Shown here: positions 46,201 to 58,264 of the stretch, one piece after another
How positions within the stretch are numbered: position 1 is the stretch's first letter
Layout of the letters: every line of letters begins with the position of its first letter
Assembly (NCBI GenBank): GCA_964019055.1
Contig: OZ025206.1
Span: forward strand, 9,960,486 to 10,024,485
Origin: Anthopleura xanthogrammica
Lineage: Eukaryota; Cnidaria; Anthozoa; Actiniaria; Actiniidae
Direction: 5' to 3'
Length of the DNA: 64,000 nucleotides
The notes under the pieces: generated by a model
What the model was told of the DNA's origin: nothing
Seen by the model: the letters and a program-made list of their open reading frames with translations, nothing else
The model's database searches: none
Translations under genes and position numbers: made by a program

Positions 46201-46729
46201 TATTATATACACATTACTGCAGTTTCAGCACAGTTTTAAGCGCTATCGAATAACTACAAGCGGATCTAATAACAAGACCACCAAAGGATAAAATGTTTAT
46301 TGACAAAAACATAGTTTTTATTGAACACAGTCTTGACATTCTGCCTCAAGTGCGGATACTACGTTTATTCGGTATTCGGCCGACCGAAGTTATTTATTCA
46401 CAGCAAACAACACAGTTTCTTCATTGCCTTTCTTTATATCTCTTATTCGTATCCGGATGAAGTTCACGAAAAACATAAGCAGCCCTTTGTCAAGAGAAAA
46501 AATAGGCTCAAGCTCGAGTTAAAAATTTCTAGCCATGATGTCCATCAACATTTTTTCTTGGAATGAAAAACCTTAAGTAAACCAGCCAGCACTGCAGGGA
46601 ATTGTCTTACCTTTTAATCCTTAAGATACATTGTGGTGTGACGGTTTCTTTATCCCAGTCTTTAGAGTGTAAAGGGTCCCACAAAGCATTTGATGTCGAG
46701 GAGAGAAAATCTGAATCTTCTTCCGCCAT
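40235..46729 (-). CDS. UBE2Z: UBE2Z, ubiquitin-conjugating enzyme E2 Z, 288 aa, seven exons
   Basis: UBE2Z (USE1) is the E2 charged by UBA6 that accepts ubiquitin and, in vertebrates, FAT10. Exons: 46729-46611, 43958-43886, 43030-42843, 42764-42653, 42206-42094, 41363-41249, 40381-40235. All join in frame. The start ATG (46729) gives [11 protein letters not shown] and leads to the conserved [11 protein letters not shown]. The UBC fold follows: [29 protein letters not shown], the family-specific FNPN in place of HPN, then the catalytic cysteine in [11 protein letters not shown] (about residue 122), [12 protein letters not shown] and [12 protein letters not shown]. The C-terminal DPFGEKRG and a charged tail match the family. 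At 288 residues it lacks the long N-terminal extension of the 354-residue human protein. A 24-bp coding duplication is present in exon 6. Confidence 0.96.
40688..40960. repeat. (TGAA)n microsatellite, about 68 copies
   Basis: A nearly perfect ATGA/TGAA array in the last intron of UBE2Z (between exon 6 and exon 7). It gives the spurious HSFI-repeat frame on the - strand. Confidence 0.97.
41317..41364 (-). repeat. 24-bp in-frame tandem duplication in UBE2Z exon 6
   Basis: The same 24-bp word occurs at 41317-41340 and 41341-41364. On the - strand it encodes [15 protein letters not shown], so eight residues are repeated at about residues 203-217. The human counterpart has one GVMEKSF. The reading frame is kept. 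Confidence 0.9.
41645..41892. mobile_element. hAT-type MITE with perfect 8-bp target duplication
   Basis: The element begins CAGGGGCATAGCCAG and ends with a TAC(A)CCACTG terminus. It is flanked on both sides by CCTAACAC (41637-41644 and 41893-41900), the 8-bp duplication diagnostic of hAT insertion. The interior has two poly-G runs and no transposase. It lies in a UBE2Z intron. Confidence 0.85.
42350..42527. repeat. Foldback of the CCCATTTCAGACCA family
   Basis: TTGGTGCAATGTTTAACCATTTCA at the left is inverted as TGAAATGGGAAAACATTACACCAA at the right (arms written in part). The interior carries CAAAGAAAT/ATTCTTTG words shared with the other copies. It is intronic in UBE2Z. Confidence 0.75.
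44638..44951. repeat. Foldback element, about 314 bp
   Basis: The left arm (ATTTGAAATACAGCTGTAGACG, ...TATTTCAATTAACGTTGAT, ...GATCTGAGACC) is inverted in the right arm (GGTCTCAGATC..., ATCAACATTAATTGAAATA..., CGTCTACAGCCGTATTTCAAAT). The arms are about 95 bp and the loop about 110 bp. It lies in UBE2Z intron 1. Confidence 0.85.
45304..45551. repeat. Foldback interrupted by a second foldback
   Basis: The outer arms TCCTGGCCAGAATAAGAAAC (45304) and GTTTCTTATTCTGGCCAGGA-like (45551) are inverted. A complete member of another family (45354-45498) sits in the loop. Confidence 0.8.
45354..45498. repeat. Nested AGCTTGG foldback element
   Basis: It begins AGCTTGGGCGTA and ends ACCAAGCT. The interior has CATTCCCTTGAGTATCATTT and AACAAAGAATCCTATTGTCA, as in the copy at 52532-52682. 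It is inserted in the loop of the foldback at 45304-45551, in UBE2Z intron 1. Confidence 0.8.
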
Positions 46730-46817
46730 TTTGAACTTTTGCCCACAATGAACATGCGCAATGACGATGAAGCCTCGTTATGGATACTGTGTCTGGAGGA
46801 AAGGAAGAATGACTGGG

Positions 46818-47251
<434 letters not shown>

Positions 47252-47262
47252 TAAGAAAGAAA

Positions 47263-47384
47263 GAATGAATGAAACAAAGTATGAAAGAAAGAAAGAAATA
47301 AGAAAGAATGAAAGAAAAACTACCAAATGATGGTGAAAATGAGTGAATAAGTATTACAAAGAAAGGACAAAGACAAAATAAAAA

Positions 47385-47423
<39 letters not shown>

Positions 47424-47630
47424 GGAGAAAGGGAGAAAGAAAGGGAGAATGAAAGAAAGAATGAAAGAAAGAATGAAAGAAAGAATGAAAGGAAGAATGA
47501 AAGAAAGAAAGAAAGAAAGAATGAATGAAACAAAGTATGAAAGAAAGAAAGAAATAAGAAAGAATGAAAGAAAAACTACCAAATGATGGTGAAAATGAGT
47601 GAATAAGTATTACAAAGAAAGGACAAAATA
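47263..47630. repeat. Direct duplication at 256-bp offset next to the GAAA array
   Basis: The unique word GAATGAATGAAACAAAGTAT and the following roughly 110 bp, through GAGTGAATAAGTATTACAAAG, occur at 47263 and again at 47519, separated by shorter GAAA arrays. The offset (256) is a multiple of four, consistent with slippage or unequal exchange within the array. Confidence 0.85.
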
Positions 47631-49126
47631 AAAATTGAACGACAAAGAATGGAGAAATTGGAAAGACGAAAATACAAAATAAAGAGTAAATAAATAATGA
47701 AAGGGAGAATTAATGAATTAATGAATATTAAATAACCAAACAAAAGAAAAAAAGAAAGAAACCCCTTGGAAATAATAATTTCTACGTTTTTAAAACTCTC
47801 TATCTATTTTTTACATCTTCAGTCTGCACCTACACCTGTTAAAATTAAACGTCATGATGATATGACAGTGTGGCTGCAGTATAAAATAACTAAAATAAAG
47901 TGACAAGTGTAAGAGAAATGTCAACTGATAAAAATCCCCCCCCCCCCCCCCCATATCACTGATTTAATTTGCTCGTTTTCAAGAAAATATTCTATTTTCT
48001 AAATTCATTCCTATGTTTGCATATGACAGTTACTCGGCCCATATTTTCGATTTTTGTCGTCTGAGATGTTACGACAAAAAAAAATTAATTAACTCGGGAA
48101 AGATGAAGTTTTATGAATGTCTATCAGTCAACGGATCTTCACCCTGCTTCAGGTGCTAAAAACATCTGTAACGTTTTCTCTCTTGATCAGTCCATGATTT
48201 GACATAGAGAAAGTTCATTACGGAGGGGGGTGAGGAGGGTTGTCTGAGAAAATACCGGTAGCAAAAAAAGAACCCCCCAGTTATGCCCAATTTTTTTGCC
48301 CCCAGCCCCCCCGTTAATTTCCAACATTTTGAAGGCACACCTATAAATAGCTCATCAATTATTTCAAGACCCCCCTGTTCAGAGAGTCACTAAAGTTTCA
48401 ATTCCCACATTTTCTCACCCCCTCCCCTCTCGATAAATAATGAACGGTCCCCTACTCATTCCTTAGTTCCATGTGCTATTGAACAAATAATGACGTCAAT
48501 GTTTTCTTCTATCTGTTTACTCGGCTACGACTTTTAACATTTAAAGGTAATAACATGCCATCCATACATTTAAGATCCCAGTATTTGCTCTAACAAATTC
48601 CAAAATTTTCATGGAAAAAGCCGGTATGATGAAGGGAAGAAGATGAACACGAGCTTGATATTTTAAAATATATTTACCAAGAACTAAGTAATAGATATAA
48701 AGAAATACCGAATGTAATAAAATTCTCTAATTTTTCGATTATTTTCACAATTTGCTGACGGGTTGTCAATAGCAACCATCAGTATTGGTGACCAAGTTTC
48801 ATGGTGTAACTTATGTACTTTTAGCAATATCCTTCCCCACAGCACATCCAAGGTATGTTTTGATATTTTACTTGAATAGATTAGTTTCGATGAAATGCAT
48901 AAAGTTTTAACCAAAGCTACGGAACCTTATATTTATCTCTAAAGCCAAAGAATGGAGGGGGCGATTTTCGTCTAACGTGACATGTTGACCTAATGAAAAC
49001 CCCTACATTAAGATCAGCCAATCAGAATCGAGTAGAATGTTTCACATGAATGCTTTCTTGAGAGTCCTTGTCTGTTCTTCTTCTTCGTTCTACACCTAAT
49101 ATTTCGTATGCTTTTTTCTTTCTTAG
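47631..49126. other. Intergenic DNA, no gene recognised
   Basis: AT-rich with a poly-C run near 47937 and C-rich stretches at 48220-48430. I see no conserved coding segment or clear repeat. Confidence 0.5.
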
Positions 49127-49239
49127 ACTACACATTTTGTATCCCAAAGGCATACTTGTTTATCAACACAGCACGCTGGGAAATCAGGAAAATCTGAACA
49201 TGTAAGGAAGTCTATTTTATCAGATTTCACGTTTATGAG
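49127..49239 (+). other. Weak candidate internal exon
   Basis: A pyrimidine-rich acceptor (TTTTTTCTTTCTTAG) precedes 113 bp open in one frame, ending at a consensus donor GAG|GTAAGTG; a second donor-like CAT|GTAAGG lies inside. The encoded 37 residues match nothing I know. It could be a 5' non-coding exon or chance. Confidence 0.18.
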
Positions 49240-51539
49240 GTAAGTGAATCACTGGGCCAAAGCGGTTAGCTCATAGTTTACGAATTGCGCGCCGATTCAC
49301 AGTAAACTTTATTATGATTTTTCACACTGCAAGAAAAACACTGGCAATCAAATATATATTATTATTTTGATTCTCAGCTGATTAAAAAAATCTCGAACTT
49401 TTCTTAAGTCTTTAAAAAATAAATAGATAGCTGAAGTATCCACTGTGTAAATAAGAAGTACTACAGATTTTGTAGTAAGACTAGTATAAGTATATTAGGA
49501 ACGAGGGGTTTGCCCGAGAGCGGTTTTCAGAGCACTGAAATATAATGTATTTATCAACTTTATATGTTAGACTTTTGAAGAAATTTTTTCCCCTCCAAAA
49601 TAGTATTTGATTTTTTTACTATCACAAGTACACGAGAAAGGAATGTCAACAAAGTAAACACATAAGAATTAAAATCCGAAATGGCACACAATCGCTAGAC
49701 ATTACCATAAGATTATAGAAACCAAAATGAATCTTAAAATTGGCTCAAGAGTGCGCGAATTACTGTAATATTCCACGTTTTTAAGGTTCGCGCTCATCTC
49801 GTGGATATTGGCACGATAATTTGCAAGTAATTTTCAAAACAATTTATTATAGCTTAGGATAGGAATTATATACCATATTGTTGTTTGTTTGGCTAAAGTG
49901 GGTTTATTTTGTCTGCGGTTTATTATGAACACAATGTCTCAACTTCACGAAAATATAGAAAAATTAATTTACAAATTCTAGGGTTGATCTGTTTTTGCTG
50001 ACCGGCACATGGCTCCGTTCTGAGAGGTTAATCGTTTGGATCCGTGTTCAAACGATGCATGTCAACTTTGAACTAAACTTTTTATAAATGTTACCTATCC
50101 TTATACTTTAAGAATCATATTACCTTTCTCGCTCAAGGGAAAAAATAAACCCTTCACCCTCTAAATCAGGGAAATGTTTGGACTTTACTGTAAGCTGCGC
50201 TTGAGAAATTGGCGTTCCACTTGAACAAATGCATTAGTATTAGCTGACTTTGGCGCTCTCCAGCTCGTGGTACAAAGAATCACTACATCGCTAGAGTCCT
50301 TAACGATAAAGGTGGGTTCATTTTGTAGTAATGAAAAACATGACTCATTATCGAAACTTTTAAGTGAATTTCAGTTGATTTTTAATTGATTTTAGTTTAG
50401 ATAGCGGGAGAATTTGCGCGCCAAACCTAGTTAATAATCTACATAATGATAGTAGTGTAATTCCCGCCATGAATTATTCAAATATCGGGTCAAAAATTGC
50501 GTGATTGGTTTTGGAACGATTGTAAGTTAGGTTTAAAAAGCGGATTTTGTGACACTTCAAGATTAGATAATAAACGGATTCGATAACGGAGTTAACTGGG
50601 AATATTTTATGACTAGATAATACGACAGTGATTAGATTTCATCAATGCAAAATAGTGTATTGTATATATGGTTATAAAGCTCCTATATTTGAGAAAAAAA
50701 TGTCGTTGGATTGATACGCAAAGGTCATTCTACTTGAGTCATAGATTATGATCTTAAAATCCACGTTATTCCTTACACATTTATCCGCAAGAGGATGCAC
50801 TGATCCAACAAGACAAGAAAAATCTTTCCCAAACTGCAGATGTCCTTGACTGATCACGAAACAATATTCATATTTTCTATGAATTACGTTCACTCTCGAG
50901 GAGAGTGAGATCTTTGTTCTCCTCAGAAGAAGAATCAATACCCAACTATTGTCGTTCTATTGTTACTTGGACATGAATTTCCTACCATTCTCTTAGTAAT
51001 ATTTAGGTTTATCAGCGTGTGCCGGGGAAGGAAGTAAAAACCTTACCCCTTCTATAAATCATGCTTCAATTTTGTTTTTCATTTTCTCTCGATTGAATGC
51101 AAGAGCCCTGTTCAACTAAATAGTTCTCTAAAACAAAGGAAAAGATAGGAGCTTACTTCTCTCATAAGCTAGAGAAACCTTTCGCGCGCAAATGTGTGGT
51201 GTTGGATTTCAATAAACAGCGAACACACCCCTTACATCCGTCTTCAAGTGGTTCTGCACCAATTAGATCAATCCCATTTATGAGATCACTTATCACTCTC
51301 CTACTTATTATAATCCGAAATGAGTGGCTGTCAAATGATCATAACAAGTGAATAAGAAGGAACTGTTAAAAAAGTACAAAAAGTTTGTAACAATACTGAC
51401 GTTTTGGTTGATCAGATGGTCCTTTGTCCGACTTTCATGACTGGCTTAGTCAAGCTAAATCTCTAAAACCGACCAGACGACTTTCTAAATTTTCATAAAT
51501 TTTAGCACAATTTTTTACTAAGTTGTTCAGTTCAGTTCA

Positions 51540-51700
51540 GACACACGTAACATTGCGCGCAATATTGCAGGACATGTTGCTGAAGTAGGATCGTTCTCTA
51601 CTTCAGCGACATTGTGTGCAACAAATTTCGTCGTGTGATATGGCTTGCAACATCGATTGCCTGCAGCATTGCGTGCAATCACCGTGTGTCGGTAGCTTTG
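51540..51700. repeat. GCAAC-rich inverted repeat
   Basis: ACATTGCGCGCAATATTGCA, CTGAAGTAGGATCG/TCTACTTCAGCGAC and GCAACATCGATTGC form overlapping short inverted repeats. It is related in wording to the family at 52205 and 63845. Confidence 0.45.
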
Positions 51701-52204
51701 CGCATGCATGATAAAAGTGCTGGAGTCCTTTTATCATCCATGCTTTACGCGACGTGCAGATTTTCAAATGTAACTGCGTGCTACATCGCTCGCGACACCA
51801 TTCATTATCCATCCAACAATCCTGGGCATGCATAAAAAAAGATCTAGAAAGAAAAACCGAAACTGAATAGCCCCTTTTCGAATTCGTAAAATACCGCTAT
51901 GTTCATCGAATATATATTCATTTAGGCAGGGTTGGCCTCAGTTCAATATCCAAACATTCACAAATACCAACGGTAAAGTAAAGAATGCAATACTTCAACA
52001 ATACAAACACTTCAGTTGAAATTCCATGGACCTTCACACTTGACACATGAGTATTCTACACAAAATCGAGGCTAACCCTGCGTAAATGAATCTGTATTTT
52101 TCCCCTTACGTTTCATTCTTGCATTGATATCTGGACAAGTTTTTTGGTCCTTCACCCGGCATAACCCGTGGAAGGCGAATTAACGAATTTGACGTCGACA
52201 TTAA

Positions 52205-52420
52205 AGGTGCGGTAATACGAGCAACGAAATCATGCAACTTGTCACGCAACATTGCTGCTTTGCAAGTTGCAGAACGATGTTGATGGTATTATCACCCAGC
52301 ACGCAACTCAGTTGTCGCACAACGTTAACAGAAATGCTTCAAATGTTGGCTCTTTGTTGCAAAACGTAAAAAGTGCTTCTTTTTGCAACAAAATGTTGCA
52401 ACTTCTGTTTCGGAAACATT
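52205..52420. repeat. GCAAC-rich MITE family copy
   Basis: GGTGCGGTAATACGAGCAAC and TGCAACTTGTCACGCAACAT match copies at 63845 and (inverted) 29790. It has many GTTGC/GCAAC words and no real ORF. Confidence 0.55.
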
Positions 52421-52531
52421 TATTGAAAAATGTGACATAACTCGTTCTATATGCAGTGACAGTTTTGGAGACTCGTTTACTGAAGACCAAATTTTAGACT
52501 TGCTAAACAAATTCTTGAAATTAACCTCTCA

Positions 52532-52682
52532 AGCTTGGGCGTAATCTTTTGCCCATTTCAGTCCACGTGTCATTCCCTTGAGTATCATTTCTTTGCTTGA
52601 ACTCAAATGACTGAAACAAAGAATCTTATTCTCAAAGGAATTATACACGTGGTCTGAAATGTGCAGAATAAACGCCCAAGCT
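52532..52682. repeat. AGCTTGGGCG foldback element, best-preserved copy
   Basis: It begins AGCTTGGGCGTAATCTTTTG and ends ATAAACGCCCAAGCT. The inner arms CAGTCCACGTGTCATTCC and ACACGTGGTCTGAAATG are inverted, as are TATCATTTCTTTG and CAAAGAATCTTA. It is about 151 bp, with family members at 10943, 38587, 42350 and 45354. Confidence 0.85.
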
Positions 52683-53074
52683 AAAAAAAGGCCTGTCATT
52701 AGGTACTTATAGTTCCGAAGTTCAAAGTCCGCCATGTTTCCCCTAGTTCCAAGACCGCTGCTGTATCCAAAAATCACATCCAATATATGGATTGTGTGGG
52801 TGTAGGGAACGGTCCACTTCGAATATGAATATAATTAATGAACAAAAATACGAGAAGATTTGTCATTTTTTAATTTGAGAATATAATTGTTATTCATTCT
52901 TTTGACTAGAAGTAATAATTTAAAAGGGATTTTATATCTGGTTTCTTATAAACGACTCTAAAATTATTTCTTACAAAATCATCGAAAACATTACATCTAG
53001 ATAAAGACGATGGTTAATTAGTTTAGTACTAGAATTTGATTCATGATGAGCACTAAGTAAAGAGGGGCAAAAAA

Positions 53075-53125
53075 GTAGTCTTATGCTTATGTCTATGCTT
53101 ATGTCAAGTGTGAACCAGCCTTAAG
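53075..53125. repeat. CATAAGC-rich dispersed repeat (inverse orientation)
   Basis: CTTATGCTTATGTCTATGCT and AAGTGTGAACCAGCCTTAA are the inverse of words at 39170-39225. Confidence 0.4.
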
Positions 53126-56100
53126 CACCTATACCTGGGGCTCAAGACATACAATGATGTCAATCCTCTAGAGAAGGGAATTCTTTTGTTTAGAGCCCAA
53201 GCTTCGGAATTAGAACATTGTGTCTTATAAAAGGTTCTCTTTACATATGCAAATATTTATCAGTTATGCATGAACTGTTAAAATAGCTTTGAAGAATTCG
53301 AGAAAATGAACGAGGAATGTGAGAAAAGTTAGTAAACTTTCTTACACTAACTCAAAACAGATATTTAGATTGCTTTGTTGAACTAAAAAAATCAATAAAT
53401 ACAAAAGAGTAAGGAGTTAAGAAGTGAGTGAGTCTATTCATTTAATCGAATTTGAATTTGAATTCCCACGGTCGACTGACTGTTACTGCGAAAACATCCC
53501 CAGTCTTCAACCACCCAATCATCTGTGAAGAAATTCTTTGTTCGTTAGCGGATAATAACGAGGATTCTGAATTACTACAAACTTTGTATATATATCTGGT
53601 GGTTATACTACTTCTTTCCGTGGATCAAAGTTTCAGGTAACGATACTTAGTAAAATTACGTAAAAATTTTGACAAACGCCCGGGAAAAGAAAGCATATAC
53701 TTCACTAACTAACAGCCCTTGGATAACTTCACTTGAACATATATTATTGATATTCAAATTATGGTAACTTATTGATGGTAGGTCATGCTGTTTATTGCCG
53801 TATTTCTTATAGTAATACTTTTCGTACTAAAAAGTTAAACAGTGTGTTAAATTCTTAATGAACTTTTCTCGTGTAAAGTTTGCAGCTAAATATTTTTGAG
53901 AAAGCTATCGCTGATAATGAAGGCATTTTTGAAGTACTTTCTTGAACAATTGATTCGACGACTCCCACTTTTACCCCGTCTAGTAGATCCCCCAAAATAA
54001 AAAAAAATCATTTGATATTTAAAAAAGGAGTTAATATTTGCTGAAGAATCGAGATTATCGAGAAAGCGAAGAAACATAGGACTAAGAGGAACTTCCTAAT
54101 TAATTCACTTTGACGGTGGAAACTTCAAGAAATTAATCCAACCGAAACGAATAAATCTTATAGAATTAACTTAGGATCACGTTCGCTCTAGTAATACAAC
54201 TTACTAGTAAACTTTTACGTAGTAAAAAAATATTTAAACTTATTCTTCATTTCATACTTTGAACAACGAAATATTCGGCTCGTGCTTACCAAGGGAGGCT
54301 GCCTAAATTATTTAGCATCTTTTTACTCGAATGATTTTAAGATTTGTTTATTGAAGTAAAACGAAGCACCAAAGTCATGAAACTTTAAAATTCATCGTTT
54401 CTACTTAAACTTATCAGCTGTTAGAGCTGCAAGAAAGGATGATTATAGCCACTCCAACTCCATCTAAAGAGCTTCAATTCCTTTAATTATGAGTACTGAA
54501 GATCAGTTTCTTAAAAAATTCTTTTGAAGCGAGTTCTTGAAATACTTTCACAACGTGTATTGTTCAAAGGTACTTATCTTTCAAATTCATTTCGAATTGT
54601 TCAGTTGTTCCTTATCCATTAAGTCATTTACACCATTAATCTGAGCATTTTTTTTATAAATTTCAAGATAGGAATATCGTTTGTTTGTTGAGATACGTTG
54701 CGGGGAAGATGTTTGTTTCATTTGCGCGGCTGTTCCTGACTCTATTCTTGTATTTGATTACCGCCAGTGGGTAACGGAATTTATGTTTCCGTTGTCCCTA
54801 AGTTTAAACGAATAGTATAATAGAACAACTTCTGTATATTCGCTTACTAATGAAAGACTGGTTCACTTAATGCTTTAAGGGTGCTGTACATAGTATTTTC
54901 AAAGTTATTCAAATATGTATCTTACAGATTCGATTGAGTTGTTTGTGTTTGACCGGTGATGCGATGAATGGAAAGTGGTGAAATTCTGATTAATGGCTTA
55001 AACAAGTATGAATCTATGTCGCTTAAAACTTTTCAGGAAGCCGGGACGATTCAAAAATAAAAAAGTTTGCCATTAAATATGAGTTTTCAAACTCATTTTT
55101 AACAAGAAACGTTACAGAATCAGATAACATATTGTTGTGAAAAGCTAAAAAACGTACAGACTACAGAGAATCCTAACTTTTTTTTGCATTTCACGCGAGC
55201 AGGGGAAAAAAACCTTGCCAAAAATACTCAATTCCTCGCTTTTATCAGGCTAATTTCTAATCTAAAATTGATCATACAATCCTAAATGCCTATGAAACCA
55301 GAAAAACACTTTTTTATAATACAATCAGTCCATAACATCACCGTCATAACCACATTGTCCCTGCAAGTTGGCAAGAGTTCGCAGTACGCAAAGCTTGCGT
55401 TAGGAAATATGATTTGGTTAACCTTATAGCCAATTAGAAGCTTGATGTATCTATTAAGACTGGAGGGAAACCATTAACTTCCAGAATAGGAGCTCTTACT
55501 TAATGCTGAATTGAATTGGAAATTGAATAAAACACAACTCTAATAGTCTAGAAGCAGGGGAAAGGTATGATTTTCTTTTTTTTTTTGATGAGAAAACCAA
55601 CGCTATTGTATTCTGAGAATCCATGTTTATTTTGCTCGCACAATCCTAGGATTGCCATAGTACTAAGATAGATCAACTTTGACTTCCAACTGGTTCGTCC
55701 ATCGACTTGAATAACCAATTTAAGTGATAGTTAGGCTTTTGGAGAATTAGTTAGGTTCGCGTCTCGTACTTTCTTGTGGACAAAACACAAACCTATTGAC
55801 AAAGAAACTATGCAGCTGTGAGCAACTTTACATTAATGAATTTATTTTCTGTTATTTTTTGTTTCCAAAGTTCATCGAGGAACAGGTGGCTGTAATTGAA
55901 AATCCAAACCCCGTAGACGTGAAAGAGCTGATGTCTTGCTAAGCGAGAGCGTCAACTAAGTCAGGCCAAACGTGGAAACTTCATTAGGATCTACGCCCTG
56001 CTTAACATATCAACTTGATGTTATCGCACAAAATGTTTAGAAATCATAATATCTAGGGATCAAGGAAGATTTGTTTTTAGAGAATAGAAGGTAAGTACCA

Positions 56101-57493
56101 ATATTTGTAATGAAAATAATAAAGTAAACTAATATTAGTACGGAAATCGAGTCATAAGTGATAGTAAATCGAGCGAGAGAGAATGAGAGAACCCACTCAG
56201 TCGGAAGAAAACTGGAATTGAACGCCCTCGAACGTAAGATATTTATTATATACTCCTCGCTTCGAGCACTGCTCATGCAAATAAATCCAGAATTTTTAAC
56301 ACGTATTCCTTATCTGCGTTCATTGTTTTCGAATAATTTTTTCCATGACCGTCGAATCACCAAGTCATTCAGTAAGAAAGCATATAAATATATATATGAA
56401 TATTACTATCAATATCAACAGAACCATCGGATATATACCTAATATTAAGAACGGACTTTTTCATCTAAAGGATGTTTTTATTCCAAGGCGTTAAAGTTTT
56501 GTATCTTGGTTTAAAATAAAGGTTTTGGTGTGATAAATAATTGATGCGAGCAGTGGGCATTCGGTGAGAATTTTCAGTTTTTTCGACTAATGTTATTTAA
56601 TCGATTCTATGTTCAAGACGATGTTTTTAATTAATCTTTCTATCTCTAAGCTGGAAAATAAATTGTGGAAAATTCTGCCTTAGCTTTTCCACTGTTAAAT
56701 AAAAATGACAATTCTTGAACATGTTCTAGATTTTCTGTGTTTTCCTTTTCAATTCAGAAAAAAACTCACCTAAAAAAATACATGAATTAGCTTACTGAAT
56801 TTTTAATGAACGGAATCGATCTTGTTTATTGCTCTGATCGCTCGTACTGTTGAATAATTTTGCGTGAGGTTTTCCGACTGTTAATTCGACATTTCTTAAT
56901 ATTAATCTAGAATATTACGAAATGTTTTGAGTTTGGATTGTCAGGTGTTTTTCTCCCGACCATCGGATGCTTTGTTGCTTTTTTTAAGGAAAAATATCGG
57001 ATGTTTTCCCTATTTTTCTGTTGTGAATGTTTAATGAGTTGAGGACTTTCCGCAACCACCATGGTTTTGTTCCTTTCTTCAGAAGATAAAGAATAGATCA
57101 AGTACTGTTTTCAAGCATCTTCAAGTTTAGGTGACTGACAGTTGTTTTATTTCAAAAGCACGTGAAAAACATTTTTGACGCGTACGATAAAGCGAACATT
57201 TCTAAGGTGACACATTTAACACGTTTGCTGCACGCTTCGTAACGAATGTAACGCTACACGACCGGATACAGTGCGCGTAGCCTGCGGTTTTTTTCTTTGT
57301 GACCGCCAGCAACGCAGGCTCAGAAGACTGACGTAGGTTATAGTACGATCTATACATTACGGATCGGAGGTGCAACAAGCTCCAGCATTTATAATAATGG
57401 CACTGATATTATTAAAAAAAGTATGGCAGCCATGTTGGTGATCATAGCAATAGAAAACCAACGAGGTATTCTTTGTTAACTGTACACCAACAT

Positions 57494-57617
57494 AGGCCTT
57501 TTCTGAATTCGAAAAACAGGATGAATTGTGGTATAGCTTCGGTACAAACTGAACGCCATATAAGACATGTTGAACAAAAACTAGACCACAATGCACTATG
57601 TTCCCTATCTCAGGCCT
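57494..57617. repeat. AGGCCTTTTCTGAATTCG foldback, copy 1
   Basis: The left arm AGGCCTTTTCTGAATTCGAA and ATTGTGGTATAGCTTCGGTA is partly inverted at the right (CTAGACCACAATGCACTATG, ATCTCAGGCCT). The paired family copy is at 60679-60821. Confidence 0.7.
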
Positions 57618-57910
57618 CGTCCACACTAATGCATTTTCGTTTGAGAACGCATACATTTAAATACGCTCTCCAGAGTGGAGACATTAGACTGATTTAGCAT
57701 CAGGACGCGAACGTCAAATACGAGGGCGTAAGCGCATTTTTTTCGTGCGCGCGCCGTCCTCAACGAGGTTGACGTCCTCAACAGGACGCCATTTGCAGCA
57801 CTTTCACGTCCTGAATCAGTCTAATAGAAAACGGAGACGCGTATCTTTTGATGTGTTTTCGGTCATAGACGAAAACGGAGCGTCCGAGAACGCATTATTG
57901 TGGACGGACC
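57614..57910. repeat. Nested MITE pair
   Basis: The outer element has CGTCCACACTAATGCATTTT at the left and an inverted GAACGCATTATTGTGGACGG at the right. An inner element (57684-57824) has TTAGACTGATTTAGCATCAG and an inverted CGTCCTGAATCAGTCTAA, with GC-rich CGCGCGCGCC inside. Confidence 0.75.
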
Positions 57911-58089
57911 CATGGCCTGCATGACGTATCGTGAAAACCAAGAATAACCTGTTCATGGATATTAAACTTGTTTCCGCGTTATATCGATTTATTTAATTAT
58001 GAACACCAACTCAGGAACCGAGATCCCCGAGTTGCGCGGTAGTGGCCGCTTCAGCTATTATTTCTACAGTCTGAAGTAACCTGTATTAA

Positions 58090-58264
58090 CCGTCCAGCCG
58101 GTTAATTAGGGTGCTAAATCATAACAGACGTTCCGACCGGCCGGTTAATTAGGGTGCTAAATCACAACAGACGTTCCGACCGGCCGGTTAATTAGGGTGC
58201 TAAATCACAACAGACGTTCCGACCGGCCGGTTATTTAGGGTGCTAAATCATAACACAGACGTTT
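58090..58264. repeat. 43-bp minisatellite, four copies
   Basis: The unit CCGACCGGCCGGTTAATTAG plus GGTGCTAAATCACAACAGAC plus GTT starts at 58090, 58133, 58176 and 58219. Copies differ at a few positions. The CCGACCGGCCGG block is partly palindromic. Confidence 0.93.

Noticed and set aside
57357..57656. - strand frame of 99 codons
   Set aside because: It crosses a foldback element and has no recognisable similarity.
58090..58264. CRISPR-like array
   Set aside because: The units are contiguous 43-bp tandem repeats without spacers, and the genome is eukaryotic.
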